Shown: positions 34,254-43,515, counted from the stretch's first letter. The stretch: 64,000 nt of DNA from Seminavis robusta (GCA_903772945.1 CAICTM010000002.1:1-64000); one strand, 5' to 3'. The notes: generated by a model not told the origin, from the letters alone. Numbers and translations: made by a program.

Positions 34254-34960
34254 ATTTCACTTCAAAAGCATTAGGTTCAGCCACCATAAAGGTAACACTC
34301 TTACATTTTGAAATAGCATTTAGTTACTTTGTAATAATGTTCATCAGAGTTGCCACGTAATTGATTCATTTCGTCCTTCATACAAATAAATGAATTGGAA
34401 ATGGCATATACAGCCTCAGCCACTTCAAGTTATTGAATTCAACAGTACCAATTCCACTCTAAGATAATCAAGTTCAACTACCTCAGGCTTCTCCAATCGC
34501 ACACTCTATTATTAAGTCCAAGAGTAACAAGTCCAGCCACTTCAAGTAATTGAATCAATTGTACGCATTCAACTCGAAGAGCAACTGTACCCCATCGATC
34601 TCAGAGAGCAACAAGTCGAGCTTGCTACTACAAGCTCCTGAAGCTAGCAACTACAATCCAACTTCACCAATTTCACCCCAAGAACATCAAGTTATAAGAG
34701 CATCACTCCAAGCCTCGCCAGCCACACACTTCACCAAGTCTGTCCAACAGAAACACGTCCAGCCACTTCAAGCCGTTGAATCTATCCGTCCGCATTCGAC
34801 TCCAAGAGCATTAAGCTCAGCCACCATAAATCTAAGCCTCTTACATTACCGACTTGCTGTGGTTAGGTTGGAACCATTGTCATACGGATCTAGTAATAGT
34901 GTATTTCACTGCTCTATATGTAATGTACAAGAATCAGAAGCAATTAGGGGTTAAGGGTTG

Positions 34961-36671
34961 GTGTTTCAAACCAATCTGATTTTTCCATCTTGACAAGGAC
35001 AACATTTCATTATATATTGACATTGCTGCTTTGTTCCAACAAGTGACTGGCTAGGCGCAAGAGCTGTGGCCCACATTCACGTGCTGCCAGAAATCTCTAA
35101 GTTGAAAGTGAAAAAAAGTTTAGCCGGTTTTTTTTACCGATGTTGTTCACATAGTCGTGTATTTCAGTGTTGATATCGGAACTTTTTCGAAAAAAAGTCG
35201 TTCTGAGCGATTGACAGCCAAATCACGTGCGATTCACAGACTTTTCGGTTCGACAGCAAGACTTGGTCCGATCGGGTTGGTCCTATTTTCAATGTGGACC
35301 GGCTTGGTCTGTTTAACTTGGAAATATTGTTATGTGGATCTTTCATAGTGAGTCCCACCTAGTATGCATCAACCAGTACAAAAAAGCATAAACGGATGGT
35401 AGGACGGACCAAATCTGTCGGCGTGAATGAAACCGCAGCGTTGTAATTAGTATTTAGTAAATTGTAACTAGATGCTGTAAACCGCTTTCAGAGTGAAATA
35501 CAGCACAGGAACAGTTTAGCGCGGTTCGGTACTTTTGGTGTTTCTAGGTCGCGAAAATAAAAAATATTTCGGGCCGGGAGAGACATCCATTTGACCACAA
35601 TGGTTGCATTAACATATGGTTCAGCCATTTATATGGTCCGAAAAGGCTCTGGAGCAGGTCTGGAGCCATTTACAAATTCCCATTTAGGTGTCGTGCGATA
35701 GCCGTTTCTCAACGCCAAATGGACGTAAGGCCAAACTTTCCGATAGTAAACTAGTCTAGTTTGCCCATTTAAGAAATATGACTTTAAAAAAACGGGCCAA
35801 AAATTTGGACCCTGCTATCTATCTAGCTGTTAGCAGCACAGCCTGACTGATGGGTGGACGGACCATTCTTCAGATTTCAGTTATGACGGCAAGAACAATT
35901 AACGCATATATGTCAATACCCATATGATCCAAAAGCGGATTCGAAAGGCGGTGGAGTCCCATCAACACAGATATTTCACTGCTAATCGCGGGGGCTAGGG
36001 CCGTCCGGGGTAAAAATAGGAACGTTACTTCAATAATGAATGTTGACGGCGACATCGAATAACGGGGGGTTGTCTAAAAGAAAATGAATTTCCGAGCATT
36101 TTGCTACCTACGCGCGTAACTACGTGTACGTGCAAAGTTACGCTCGGATTATTTGACTTGCTGAATCGGCGGCGTCGTTCTGACTATGATGGGCCCAAGA
36201 ATTTTTGCGATCGGCCAACTTTGTCAGAATCTACTAATTAGGCTGATAAGGTTAGAGTTATGGGCCAACCCTCCATCTGACATGATCCGCGACGTCACCT
36301 TTGCCGGGTGCATGTGCTGAGACCAGTAGTGGAGCCATATTCGATTTTTCCACTTTTGGCCCCTTTCTTAAAGTCAGTATGCATGCACTATGCCACAATT
36401 TTAATCCCTGCCAGGACTGTACCTGGTAGCAGTGCATGCGCTATGCAACAAGTTGAATCCCAGTCAAGACTGGAACGTCTCATGCACTGTGCAACAAGGG
36501 TGAGTCCCAGGCAAGACCGCAACGGTGCATGCTCTATGCAGCAATACCAGTCCCATTTCACAAAGCCATATTGTTACTTCCATCTCGTTCATTCCTTCAC
36601 TTCTCTTGGCTCACAATTCTCTTGACTCACAATTCCAAAACATACATTGCACAACACTCACTCTATTCATC
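34961..36671. other. Subtelomeric non-coding region, AT-rich
   Basis: I find no ORF with coding character and no RNA gene. Runs of T or A, including a poly-T run near 35128, and scattered stops dominate. The right end contains the repeat block described separately and then the upstream region of the ORF at 36672, where TTCACTTCTCTTGGCTCACA / CTCTTGACTCACAATTCC form a short direct duplication near 36597-36640. Confidence 0.5.
36379..36545. repeat. Four degenerate tandem units of about 45-52 bp
   Basis: Each unit opens with GCATGCNCTATGC(C/A)ACAA and continues with TTGAATCCCAGNCAAGACTG-like sequence. Unit starts are near 36381, 36434, 36481 and 36526. GCATGC and TGCATGCA palindromes sit at each start. 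Confidence 0.75.
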
Positions 36672-37406
36672 ATGGGCAAAACCAACGAGGTGTGGTCTGG
36701 AGACACAATGAAGGAGGCCATCCAATTTTACAAACCCAAGATTGAATGGACTGATGAAGAACTAAACGAAATGCCTAAGTGGATCTATGACAAGATGTAT
36801 GACAGCACCCTGGAAACTATCATGAACAATACTGCTAAACAACTTGGGCCCTGCACTGGCCTCACGAGCAGGAAGGCCATCATCGACCGTTTCCATGAAG
36901 TTGGGAAGACAAGTGCAGTTTTGCTAGACGGAGCCCTTGAGTACATTCTGGCCCACGCAAAGAAGGCATGGACAAAGCATCCCTATTTTCTTACGGCTGA
37001 GCAGATCCGCGGACAGGTCGCTAAGCTACCGGACGCCGAAGGGGACGAAGGATCGAAGTCCAGCAGCAGTGGCGGTGGACCTGAAATTTCCTTGCCCAGT
37101 GCAAAGAAGCAGAAGACTCAGCTGCCAAATGACACTGACCATTGCTCTCTTTCTGTTGGCAGCATTGCACTCACCGTGACAAAAGCAAAATATGTAATGG
37201 ATTTTTTGTCCATTCCCGAAGAAGTGGGTGATTCAATTCCGAAGGAAGTGGGTGATTCAATTCCGAAGGAAGTGACTGTCACGACCGATACCCAGAATAA
37301 GGAAATGGGCAATGACGCAGAGTCTCTTGGAACGATCCCCCACTCGCAACTCGACTATGAAGAGACGACTTCGGTGCATGAGTTGAACGGTGTTTTCGAT
37401 GGCTAG
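36672..37406 (+). CDS. Hypothetical 244-aa protein, subtelomeric
   Basis: ATG 36672 follows a pyrimidine-rich leader (CACTCTATTCATCATGGGC). The frame continues 147 bases upstream without a stop, but that part is repeat-like. The N-terminal 115 residues look globular (KIEWTDEELNEMPKWIYDKM, then a helical region ending in AWTKHPYFLTAEQIRGQVAKL). The C-terminal half is low complexity, with a Ser/Gly run, a KKQK basic patch that could be a nuclear signal, and an exact tandem duplication of eight residues (GDSIPKEV) near 37220-37275. No family is recognised. Composition and length suggest a real gene; its job is unknown. It lies in the subtelomeric block with other unknown ORFs. Confidence 0.5.
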   Translation: MGKTNEVWSGDTMKEAIQFYKPKIEWTDEELNEMPKWIYDKMYDSTLETIMNNTAKQLGPCTGLTSRKAIIDRFHEVGKTSAVLLDGALEYILAHAKKAWTKHPYFLTAEQIRGQVAKLPDAEGDEGSKSSSSGGGPEISLPSAKKQKTQLPNDTDHCSLSVGSIALTVTKAKYVMDFLSIPEEVGDSIPKEVGDSIPKEVTVTTDTQNKEMGNDAESLGTIPHSQLDYEETTSVHELNGVFDG

Positions 37407-37449
37407 GCTCTGTGTGACTTACAGACCGGTTCGATAAGTCGATCCGGCA

Positions 37450-37990
37450 TACCCGTGGTTTAAAGACAGGATGCAAATTCTCGACCACAATAACGTGTTA
37501 GTAAATAATAATTGTTACCAAAAAGCATCTACTTAGAACACATCGTACCTTCGGGATGCTACGTTCGGTGGCGTTGTTCCAAGGAGCGAAGTATCGAAAT
37601 CTAACAACGGGACTGCCGACGCCCGTGGTTTCCGTACCGATCGCTTCCTCTCGGCGGCAATAACATGTTAGTAAAACTAATCGGTAGCAGGATGGTTTGC
37701 GTGCGACAGAACGCTCGCCTACTTCGAGCACGATACCAGTGCGCTATGCGACACGAGCAATAATTATATTAGCAACATTCTCTCAATTCCAACCCCGGGT
37801 GTGGTGTATGGTCCAGCCCCGCGGTTTCCGTGCCGAATGCTGCGTTTCGTTGGCAATAACGTGTTAAGGAAAGTAGTTGGTAGCAAAATAGATTGCGTCC
37901 GACTGAATGCTCTTCTAGTTTGCGCACGTTACCAGTGTGCTATGCGGAACAAGTAATAATTATACTGGCTGGATTCTCTCAATCCCAGCC
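37450..37990. repeat. Three degenerate direct repeats of about 170-200 bp
   Basis: Units begin near 37452, 37621 and 37818 with CC(C/G)CGTGGTTTCCGTRCC-like sequence. Each contains a GGCAATAACGTGTTA core and ends with AGTGCGCTATGCGRCA...AATAATTATA. They lie between the 244-aa ORF and the 3' end of the 250-aa ORF. Confidence 0.65.
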
Positions 37991-38731
37991 GCCTGGGGCG
38001 TGGTATAGGGCCCCGAACGCTTTGTTCAACCGGCTCTTGGGAAATGGCCTGGCTCCAGGGTGGTTCACGAGAAACTTGCCGTACCGGCGGCGTCTGCAGT
38101 GCATGCCGCAGCAGTCCAGATCCAGGTCTTTTCTTGGTAAGTTGCCCACACCGTATTCATTCGACGTCATGCATCTCTTGAGCATTCCGAGCGGAAGATA
38201 CTTCTGTCGGGATACGACGAACCCGCATACCGCGAGCCCCTGACCGCAGGGACAATTCACATTCGAGATGAACAGATTGATCGCCTTCTGAAAGCCAAGG
38301 GCGCTTCGACTGAACCGCTGTCCTCGTTCGATCAGCTGCGACTCTGTCTCTGTCAGTCCCCATCCTCTGTACCGGCGCGGTCCTGTGGTAGAGAAGTGGC
38401 AGAAGTAGTAAGGATGAAACGCAAGCACCATCTTCGCTCGTGCCTTAGCCGCGGAACCGTTCCTGTTGCCCGTGGCCTTGCTGTTGCCTGTGGACAAGTC
38501 AGTGACGGCAAACTCATTCACCTCGCACATCTCTGTCAACTGGAGCGGCGCGTCGTCGTCATCTCCTTCCACGAAGCAATCCGAAACGTTCACCTCTGTT
38601 ATCGACTCCATACTTGGCCGGTGCCTGTGTTGCTCAGTTGTTAAAGGACAAACAAGAAGTTGCTGAGTGGGTTCCGCGAAGAAGCTGCATGCGAGTGAAT
38701 GTCCAGAAGAGCATTTAGTCCAAGAGAGCAT
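37979..38731 (-). CDS. Hypothetical 250-aa Cys/Arg-rich protein
   Basis: An uninterrupted minus-strand frame with ATG 38731 and stop at 37979-37981. An acidic patch (VEGDDDDAPLQL) near residue 55 is followed by a basic second half with paired Cys (DCCGMHC, NCPCGQ) that might bind metal. The start is duplicated at 33861-34091, where the protein is cut off, which shows that copying did not respect the gene. No family is recognised. It could be an element-encoded gene or a chance frame in GC-richer sequence. Confidence 0.4.
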   Translation of the reverse strand: MLSWTKCSSGHSLACSFFAEPTQQLLVCPLTTEQHRHRPSMESITEVNVSDCFVEGDDDDAPLQLTEMCEVNEFAVTDLSTGNSKATGNRNGSAAKARAKMVLAFHPYYFCHFSTTGPRRYRGWGLTETESQLIERGQRFSRSALGFQKAINLFISNVNCPCGQGLAVCGFVVSRQKYLPLGMLKRCMTSNEYGVGNLPRKDLDLDCCGMHCRRRRYGKFLVNHPGARPFPKSRLNKAFGALYHAPGGWD

Positions 38732-38894
38732 TTACTTACTTTGTACTTGGTAGCAGTGCTCAAAGCGACCTGTTGGTGGGTGGATAGTCGGGTAGTTGGG
38801 TGGGTAAATGTAGGTAAATGGTATTTGTTATTGGATTTCCTTTACCAACTTCCGATTATTGCATTTATGAGTTTAATTATGCGAAATTATGGCG
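38525..38894. repeat. 370-bp direct repeat, copy B
   Basis: Partner of 33885-34253. Copy B ends exactly where the GGCGGCCGTCTATC minisatellite starts, whereas copy A ends in GGCGGATTTCAC. The minisatellite may thus have grown from the GGCGG end of the repeat. Confidence 0.9.
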
Positions 38895-39002
38895 GCCGTC
38901 TATCGGCGGCCGTCTATCGGCGGCCGTCTATCGGTGGCCGTCTATCGGTGGCCGTCCATCGGTGGCCGTCCATCGGTGGCCGTCCATCGGTGGCCGTCCA
39001 TC
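38891..39002. repeat. 14-bp minisatellite, eight copies
   Basis: Units GGYGGCCGTCYATC in perfect register. The first three are GGCGGCCGTCTATC, the fourth and fifth are mixed, and the last are GGTGGCCGTCCATC, then a partial unit GGTGGC. The gradient of variants from left to right suggests stepwise growth. Confidence 0.95.
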
Positions 39003-39184
39003 GGTGGCTTGCAAAACTATCCCAATGTGGTCATAATTCGGCCACAGTGAAAACAACAAACCAACAAAGGAAACTAACAACCCAGCAGCCAACCAACCTC
39101 CAAGCAACCAACTTACCAACCAACCAACCAACCGACAGCTCGCTTCGATCATCACTACCAAGTACAAAGTAAGTAAATGCTGTT

Positions 39185-40693
39185 ATGCGCAGGCCTTTGC
39201 AATCGCATGCTTCCTGCACCGAACTCACTGAATCCACCTTTGTCCGGGCGCCAAGCCCAGTCCCAGGTATGTCCTCTTTCCATCGTGCCACTTCCAGCAA
39301 CCCGTACCGTCGTCGCGGCGTTTCTTCCTCCCTCGCGTCCCGAGGCTCCCAGTTCGAGGGTCGCATCCTGGCCCGTCACATGATTGGCAACGACGAGTGC
39401 TCCTGTCTGTCCTGTCGCGACCGTCGCGGAGAGCTCACCCGGGAAGTGCGCAACGCCGTCGCCGCCTTGGTCGTGCCCAGTGTTATCGATGTCGACGCGC
39501 CCAATGAGACAGCCCATCCCGGCGCACCTTCCCGTGAGGCCTCTGCTCCCGCTGCCCGTGTCCCGGTTCCCCCAACGCCTGTCCGTCGCTGCACCGAAGA
39601 CGCCGTCATGGTGGTGTCCCCTTCTCCCCGTACCCGTTCCAAGAGAGGCGCCTCCAGCATCACGATGCCGTGCTACCAGTCCCGCCAGTCCCCCCACGGT
39701 TTGTTCCGTCAGGGCTACAACGGTCCAGACTCGGTGCTCTGCCCCCGCCTTTACGGAGACATTGGCCAGGAGAACAGGGCCGTCGTCGACAAATTGGTCG
39801 TGGTTTCTGGAAGTTACAAGTTTTCCCGTCCCACCGTCTTCGATGCCGGCTCGTCCTCGGAACCCGGCTCTCTCAGGGCCCGTGCTGCTACCGAAGAGGA
39901 CGATGCCCTTCGCGCTTTGAATGACCTTGGATTGGATGTCCAGGGCGTCACCACCGGTGTTGCCCAGTTCATTTCTCCAGTCGTCGAGCAGTGCTTCTTG
40001 CCAACCATGACTAGTATTGGAGTCTTCAACATCACCGCCATGCAGACTTTCACCAAAATCGGTGACGATCCTGACAACCGCGATCGAGTCATTGCCCCGA
40101 GCCCTCGTGCTTGTTTCTTCTTCACGCCAGTGATGATTCGCAACAACGCGGTCTCTACCGTGAACAACGTCAACCAACACGAATTCACCGTCGATCAAGG
40201 ACGCCGCAGCTACAACAAACGCTTCTGGGCTGACAATCTCGTCACCAAGAACGGCAAGAACCAGCGCACCTTCACGAGCATCGATGTCGGAATGCTCCAA
40301 CCCATCTGGTCCATCCCCGAACAGGAACGCGAGAGCCATCAGGAAACCATGACCTGGATGAAGGATCACGGTCCCATGTGCAAAGGTGGGGTTCCTCTCC
40401 TCAGCCTCAAAGGGTGCTACGCCTACGTTTTCGTTGAGTACATGAAGTCCGACCTCGTCGTCAAGGCGCGCATGTCCGGTTTCCACCCCGTGTTCATCAT
40501 CAAGAACTGCCTTCTCCAGTACAGCAAGCTCTTTGGAATCAACGGGTACCAGTTCTCTTCCATGGACAAGAGGCCCAAGTCCTACCTCACCTTGGCTGGA
40601 TTTGCAAAGGGAACCGAGAGTGCCAGTAATCTATCCGTCATTGCCCTCACGAACTCGAAGAGCCAGCTCCTCACTTTGGTTTCCTCCCCCTAG
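39185..40693 (+). CDS. 502-aa protein with Arg/Ser/Pro-rich N-terminus, capsid-like or element-encoded
   Basis: Intronless, with ATG 39185 (a second in-frame ATG is at 39269). The first about 65 residues are basic and flexible (SNPYRRRGVSSSLASRG), with another basic patch RTRSKRGASS near residue 155. The remaining 340 residues look like a compact beta-rich domain (RACFFFTPVMIRNNAV, YAYVFVEYMKSDLVVKARM) without membrane helices. Codons end strongly in C or G, unlike the AT-rich flanks. A downstream gene on the same strand, 188 bases on, encodes a RusA-like resolvase. A basic disordered tail plus a beta domain is the layout of many small-virus capsid proteins, but I recognise no family. The virus or mobile-element origin is inference. 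Alternatives: a DNA-binding element protein or a subtelomeric host gene. Confidence 0.6.
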   Translation: MRRPLQSHASCTELTESTFVRAPSPVPGMSSFHRATSSNPYRRRGVSSSLASRGSQFEGRILARHMIGNDECSCLSCRDRRGELTREVRNAVAALVVPSVIDVDAPNETAHPGAPSREASAPAARVPVPPTPVRRCTEDAVMVVSPSPRTRSKRGASSITMPCYQSRQSPHGLFRQGYNGPDSVLCPRLYGDIGQENRAVVDKLVVVSGSYKFSRPTVFDAGSSSEPGSLRARAATEEDDALRALNDLGLDVQGVTTGVAQFISPVVEQCFLPTMTSIGVFNITAMQTFTKIGDDPDNRDRVIAPSPRACFFFTPVMIRNNAVSTVNNVNQHEFTVDQGRRSYNKRFWADNLVTKNGKNQRTFTSIDVGMLQPIWSIPEQERESHQETMTWMKDHGPMCKGGVPLLSLKGCYAYVFVEYMKSDLVVKARMSGFHPVFIIKNCLLQYSKLFGINGYQFSSMDKRPKSYLTLAGFAKGTESASNLSVIALTNSKSQLLTLVSSP

Positions 40694-40881
40694 ACGGAGT
40701 GCCTCGATCGCCGGCTACAACGTGACAGGCATGATCCTTTCCGAACGTCGTTTTCGTCGCACCTGTGCTGGTTTCTTGCGTTCTCTTCCCGGCTGTTTGG
40801 AAAACGCAATCTTGATGAACCCTAACTGTTAAAGTCCATTTTCTCATCGCGTGTTGTTCCCTCCTCGTAAACTTCTTTAGA

Positions 40882-41541
40882 TTGCAAATGAGCGCTCCCC
40901 CTGCCGTGGACCCCAAGAAAGGGGCCAAGCGAAACAGCAAGTCTCCCGCCGGTGGCAGTGACAACTACACCTTCTCCGACCCGCAACAGGCCGCGTTCGT
41001 CCAGACCGATTCGTACACGTCATTCAAATGTCGTATCGATGGTATCCCCCGGCCCGAGTACAGGGCGGCGGCCACCTGCCAACGCTCGAAGAAGCCCCGC
41101 TTCTACCCTGCCAGTGGCAAAATTCGTTCTTCTTTGGAGGCTGAAATAGACAAGGCCATGGCTTCGCTTTCTGCTACCGGTAAATTTGACTTGCAGAATG
41201 CTTCCAAGCCGGTGGTCATCAAAGTCAAGTTCTACTTCACTCGTCCGAAGCACCACTATGATTGGAGTCCCACCAAGAAACAGCTCGTTGTGCCTTCTTC
41301 CGCACCTGTCTTTGTGACCAAGACTCCCGACATCGACAATTGTGTCAAGCTCCTGTTGGATGCAATGAACAAGAAGTATTTCAAGGACGACAACAGTGTA
41401 GTTGCTATTCATGCTTACAAGTTGTACCTACAGAGGCCCGGCACCGTCTACGAATCCGGACAGAGCAAATCGGGCTCAACTCTCTTCAAGATCGTTCAGT
41501 ACAACGGCAACAACGCGGCGATGTCCGCGGCTATTCTTTAG
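40882..41541 (+). CDS. RusA-like Holliday-junction resolvase
   Basis: Intronless, 219 aa, with ATG 40882. The N-terminal about 65 residues are a basic Lys/Ser/Pro tail. The rest fits the RusA nuclease fold: VVIKVKFYFTRP strand, then PDIDNCVKLLLDAMN, then FKDDNSVVAIHAYK. The metal-binding acids are all present: Asp150 and Asp152 in PDIDN and Asp169/Asp170 in KDD. The Lys after the second acid (CVK) also matches. RusA enzymes cut four-way DNA junctions and are typical of phages, prophages and some eukaryotic DNA viruses or elements; they are not standard eukaryotic genes. It follows the 502-aa gene with matching GC-rich codons, suggesting a two-gene unit of foreign origin. Likely role: resolving branched DNA during element replication or telomere-proximal recombination (inference). 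Confidence 0.8.
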   Translation: MQMSAPPAVDPKKGAKRNSKSPAGGSDNYTFSDPQQAAFVQTDSYTSFKCRIDGIPRPEYRAAATCQRSKKPRFYPASGKIRSSLEAEIDKAMASLSATGKFDLQNASKPVVIKVKFYFTRPKHHYDWSPTKKQLVVPSSAPVFVTKTPDIDNCVKLLLDAMNKKYFKDDNSVVAIHAYKLYLQRPGTVYESGQSKSGSTLFKIVQYNGNNAAMSAAIL

Positions 41542-42564
41542 ATATAACACAGAATTAATAAGACTTTAAGAACTACATGAATTCATTTCCATTTAACCTA
41601 GATCAAGCATTTTTACATTACCCAGATCAATGGTTTTCGATCGACCCAAATCGACGGAAGCGAGGCGGGTGTTTCTTGCCCTTGACCTAAACCAGTGATC
41701 GTTGCTCGACATAACTGAACTGGAAATGGTAATGTAGGTATGTGCAATGCACAGTTCTGGCTGGGTGACACGTATGTTCATGGTAGTTCGCTTTTTCGTT
41801 GCTCTTGACCCGAATCTTTGATTGTTGCTACAAATAAATGAATTGGAAATGGCTAGGTAAATATGTATGTATGTATGTATATACGTATGTAAGTACCAAA
41901 TCAATTATATACATTTGTACATGAAAAGGGTGCATGTATTTGCTTGCAGGGCATTGCGCTGCAGGTATTGCATCTGGTGGAATTGACAGGGTGGGTGCGT
42001 ATGTACGTATAACTTATGTAAGTAGTAATTAATTGCATATAATTCGTTATCTACTTAGTTAGTTACTTACCCTGTGCATTACTGCGTTCCTTACGATTAC
42101 TTCGTTACGATTACTTACTATGTACTTACTTCGTACTTTGTAATGCACTATTCCATTCCGCTTCTATTCTCCTTTCCATTTCAATTCCCTTTCCTTCTCG
42201 GTCCCTTTCATTTCACGGTTCCATTTCCTTTTCCTTCTCGGATTTCACTTTGTTAATTCCCCTTGCCTTCTCTGATCTTTCTTTTCCGTCTCTCATTCTC
42301 ATGTTTGCTATACATTTCCTCTGTCCAATGTTACGATCTAAATTTCTGTTCTCACAATCAGTATGTACAGTTCCTTCTTCCCCTTCACAAACATCGGTTC
42401 GCTGGTTACAATGGCCATTTCCCATCCACCGAACCCAGTATGTTTTAGTTCTCACTTTCGATGCGCAATCTCCTTTGGCATTTCCCGACACAGCTAGTCG
42501 AAGCAGCCTTTGCTGTTTCAATACCGTTGCAACTCACAATTCTAAAGCTGTTCTACTCCATTCT
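41542..42564. other. AT-rich subtelomeric spacer with short repeats
   Basis: No gene is supported. TACAAATAAATGAATTGGAA near 41828 also occurs near 34380, linking this spacer to the other end of the block. GTATGTATGTATGTATATACGTATGTA lies near 41862-41890, and a CTTTCC/CCATTTC pyrimidine-rich stretch runs from about 42150 to 42300. Plus-strand frames across 42250-42870 are repeats without stops, not genes. Confidence 0.55.
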
Positions 42565-42873
42565 GTATGCGTATCTGATCCGTGTACCATTCACAGTTCC
42601 AAAGCCGTTACTATATCAGTCGGTGTTTCTTTCATTTCGTTTTCCAGAACCTTTTCCTCTGCAGTTGCTGTACCTTTTCATTTTCCAGAACCTTTTCCTT
42701 TGCAGTCACTGTACCATTCACATTTCCAAGGCATTTTCTATTTACTTACTTACTTTTACTTCCTTACTTATTTACTTACTTACTTTATCGCTATTGCTAT
42801 TCTCCTTTTGCTCATTCACAAATGTCCTTTTTCCCATTGCCAAATTTCCAAATTTCCTAACCCTAACCCAAAA
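42565..42873 (-). repeat. Telomere-associated repeat, copy B (inverted)
   Basis: The reverse complement reads TTTGGGTTAGGGTTAGGAAA, then AATTTGGCAATGGGAAAAAG and the GTAAG/TAAAT tract, almost identical to 32856-33005. It then diverges into the same AAATGGTACAGTGACTGCAA units. It ends at CCTAACCCTAACCCA, next to the retroelement fragment. Confidence 0.85.
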
Positions 42874-43515
42874 GTGGAGATTTCCAAGCTGAAAACTTGG
42901 TTGCACAAGCGCCACACAGACCCCATGATGACTAAACAAATCCTGACCCAGCTCTATCATTGGCAAAAGGGACACAACACCTCCCTTTGGATGGGATCTG
43001 GAACTCCTAGCACTGTCACCGGGCTCCGTGCTCAGGCAAAACTGGGTTGGTGGAATTTTCTACTTGGCAGAATCGCAATCCCACTTTGCACTGCCCACGA
43101 GCTCCACTTACACTCCATTGGAAAACAAGGTGATGGCACCAGCTGGGCAACTGCCTTGGCAAATGAACTGTGGATGCTCCACTTCCGAATGTGGCAGCAC
43201 AGGAACGATGCCCTACACGGTGCGAAACCAACCCCCACCCAACTCTCCCACCTCTCCACCCTCCGCCAGGAAATCCTGAAAGAGTACTCCAAAGGTGATG
43301 CCACATTACCTCCCACCGACCACTGGCGCCTCGACCTTGACTACAGGGAAATCAATCTCAACCTGTCCCTCCCGAAAACTCTCCGCTGGCTCGAAACCAT
43401 CAAGCTGGCAAGGGCTGCCTATGAACGACTCAGCACGACATATCACCGCCGCACAACACGACAACAAACCATGCACAATTACCTACAGACTGGCAGAACT
43501 ATGACCCAAGAGTAA
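42874..43515 (+). pseudogene. Retroelement-type ORF fragment (region C-terminal to a reverse transcriptase)
   Basis: After the telomere-like CCCTAACCC the frame changes character to a protein-like sequence ending at 43515. It includes LGWWNFLLGRI, SWATALANELWMLHFRMWQHRNDALHG and a basic end. The W-x-x-RN-x-x-H pattern is familiar from the end of reverse-transcriptase polyproteins in algae, but no catalytic RT motif is present. The N-terminal part is cut at the repeat junction and the preceding codons are repeat sequence, so it has no start of its own. It could also be a fragment of an unrelated subtelomeric gene. Confidence 0.45.

Larger units (their letters stand above)
33713..34960. repeat. 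Degenerate subtelomeric repeats centred on CCACTTCAAGTTATTGAAT
   Basis: Variants of CCACTTCARGTTATTGAATC followed by CATTC-ACTC-AAGAGCA recur near 33725, 34420, 34533 and 34756. Shorter matches (ATTCCACTCTAAGAGCATC) occur near 33850. Spacing is irregular. A short ORF at 34550-34954 is made of these repeats. The block is interrupted by the 370-bp direct repeat at 33885-34253. Confidence 0.65.

Noticed and set aside
34550-34954. 134-codon frame in the subtelomere
   Set aside because: It consists of degenerate CCACTTCAAG/GAGCA repeats and has no protein-like composition.
33885-38894. LTR pair of a retrotransposon
   Set aside because: The 370-bp direct repeats lack TG...CA ends, primer-binding and polypurine sites, and no gag-pol lies between them.
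42250-42870. Upstream half of the 421-codon frame ending at 43515
   Set aside because: This part is pyrimidine-rich spacer and inverted subtelomeric repeat read without stops. Only the part after 42873 looks like protein.
32856-42873. 10-kb DNA transposon with long terminal inverted repeats
   Set aside because: No target-site duplication is visible, the two flanks are unrelated retroelement pieces, and a telomeric fusion array lies inside next to one repeat. Telomere-oriented subtelomeric repeats explain the layout better, though the transposon view is kept as an alternative in the findings.
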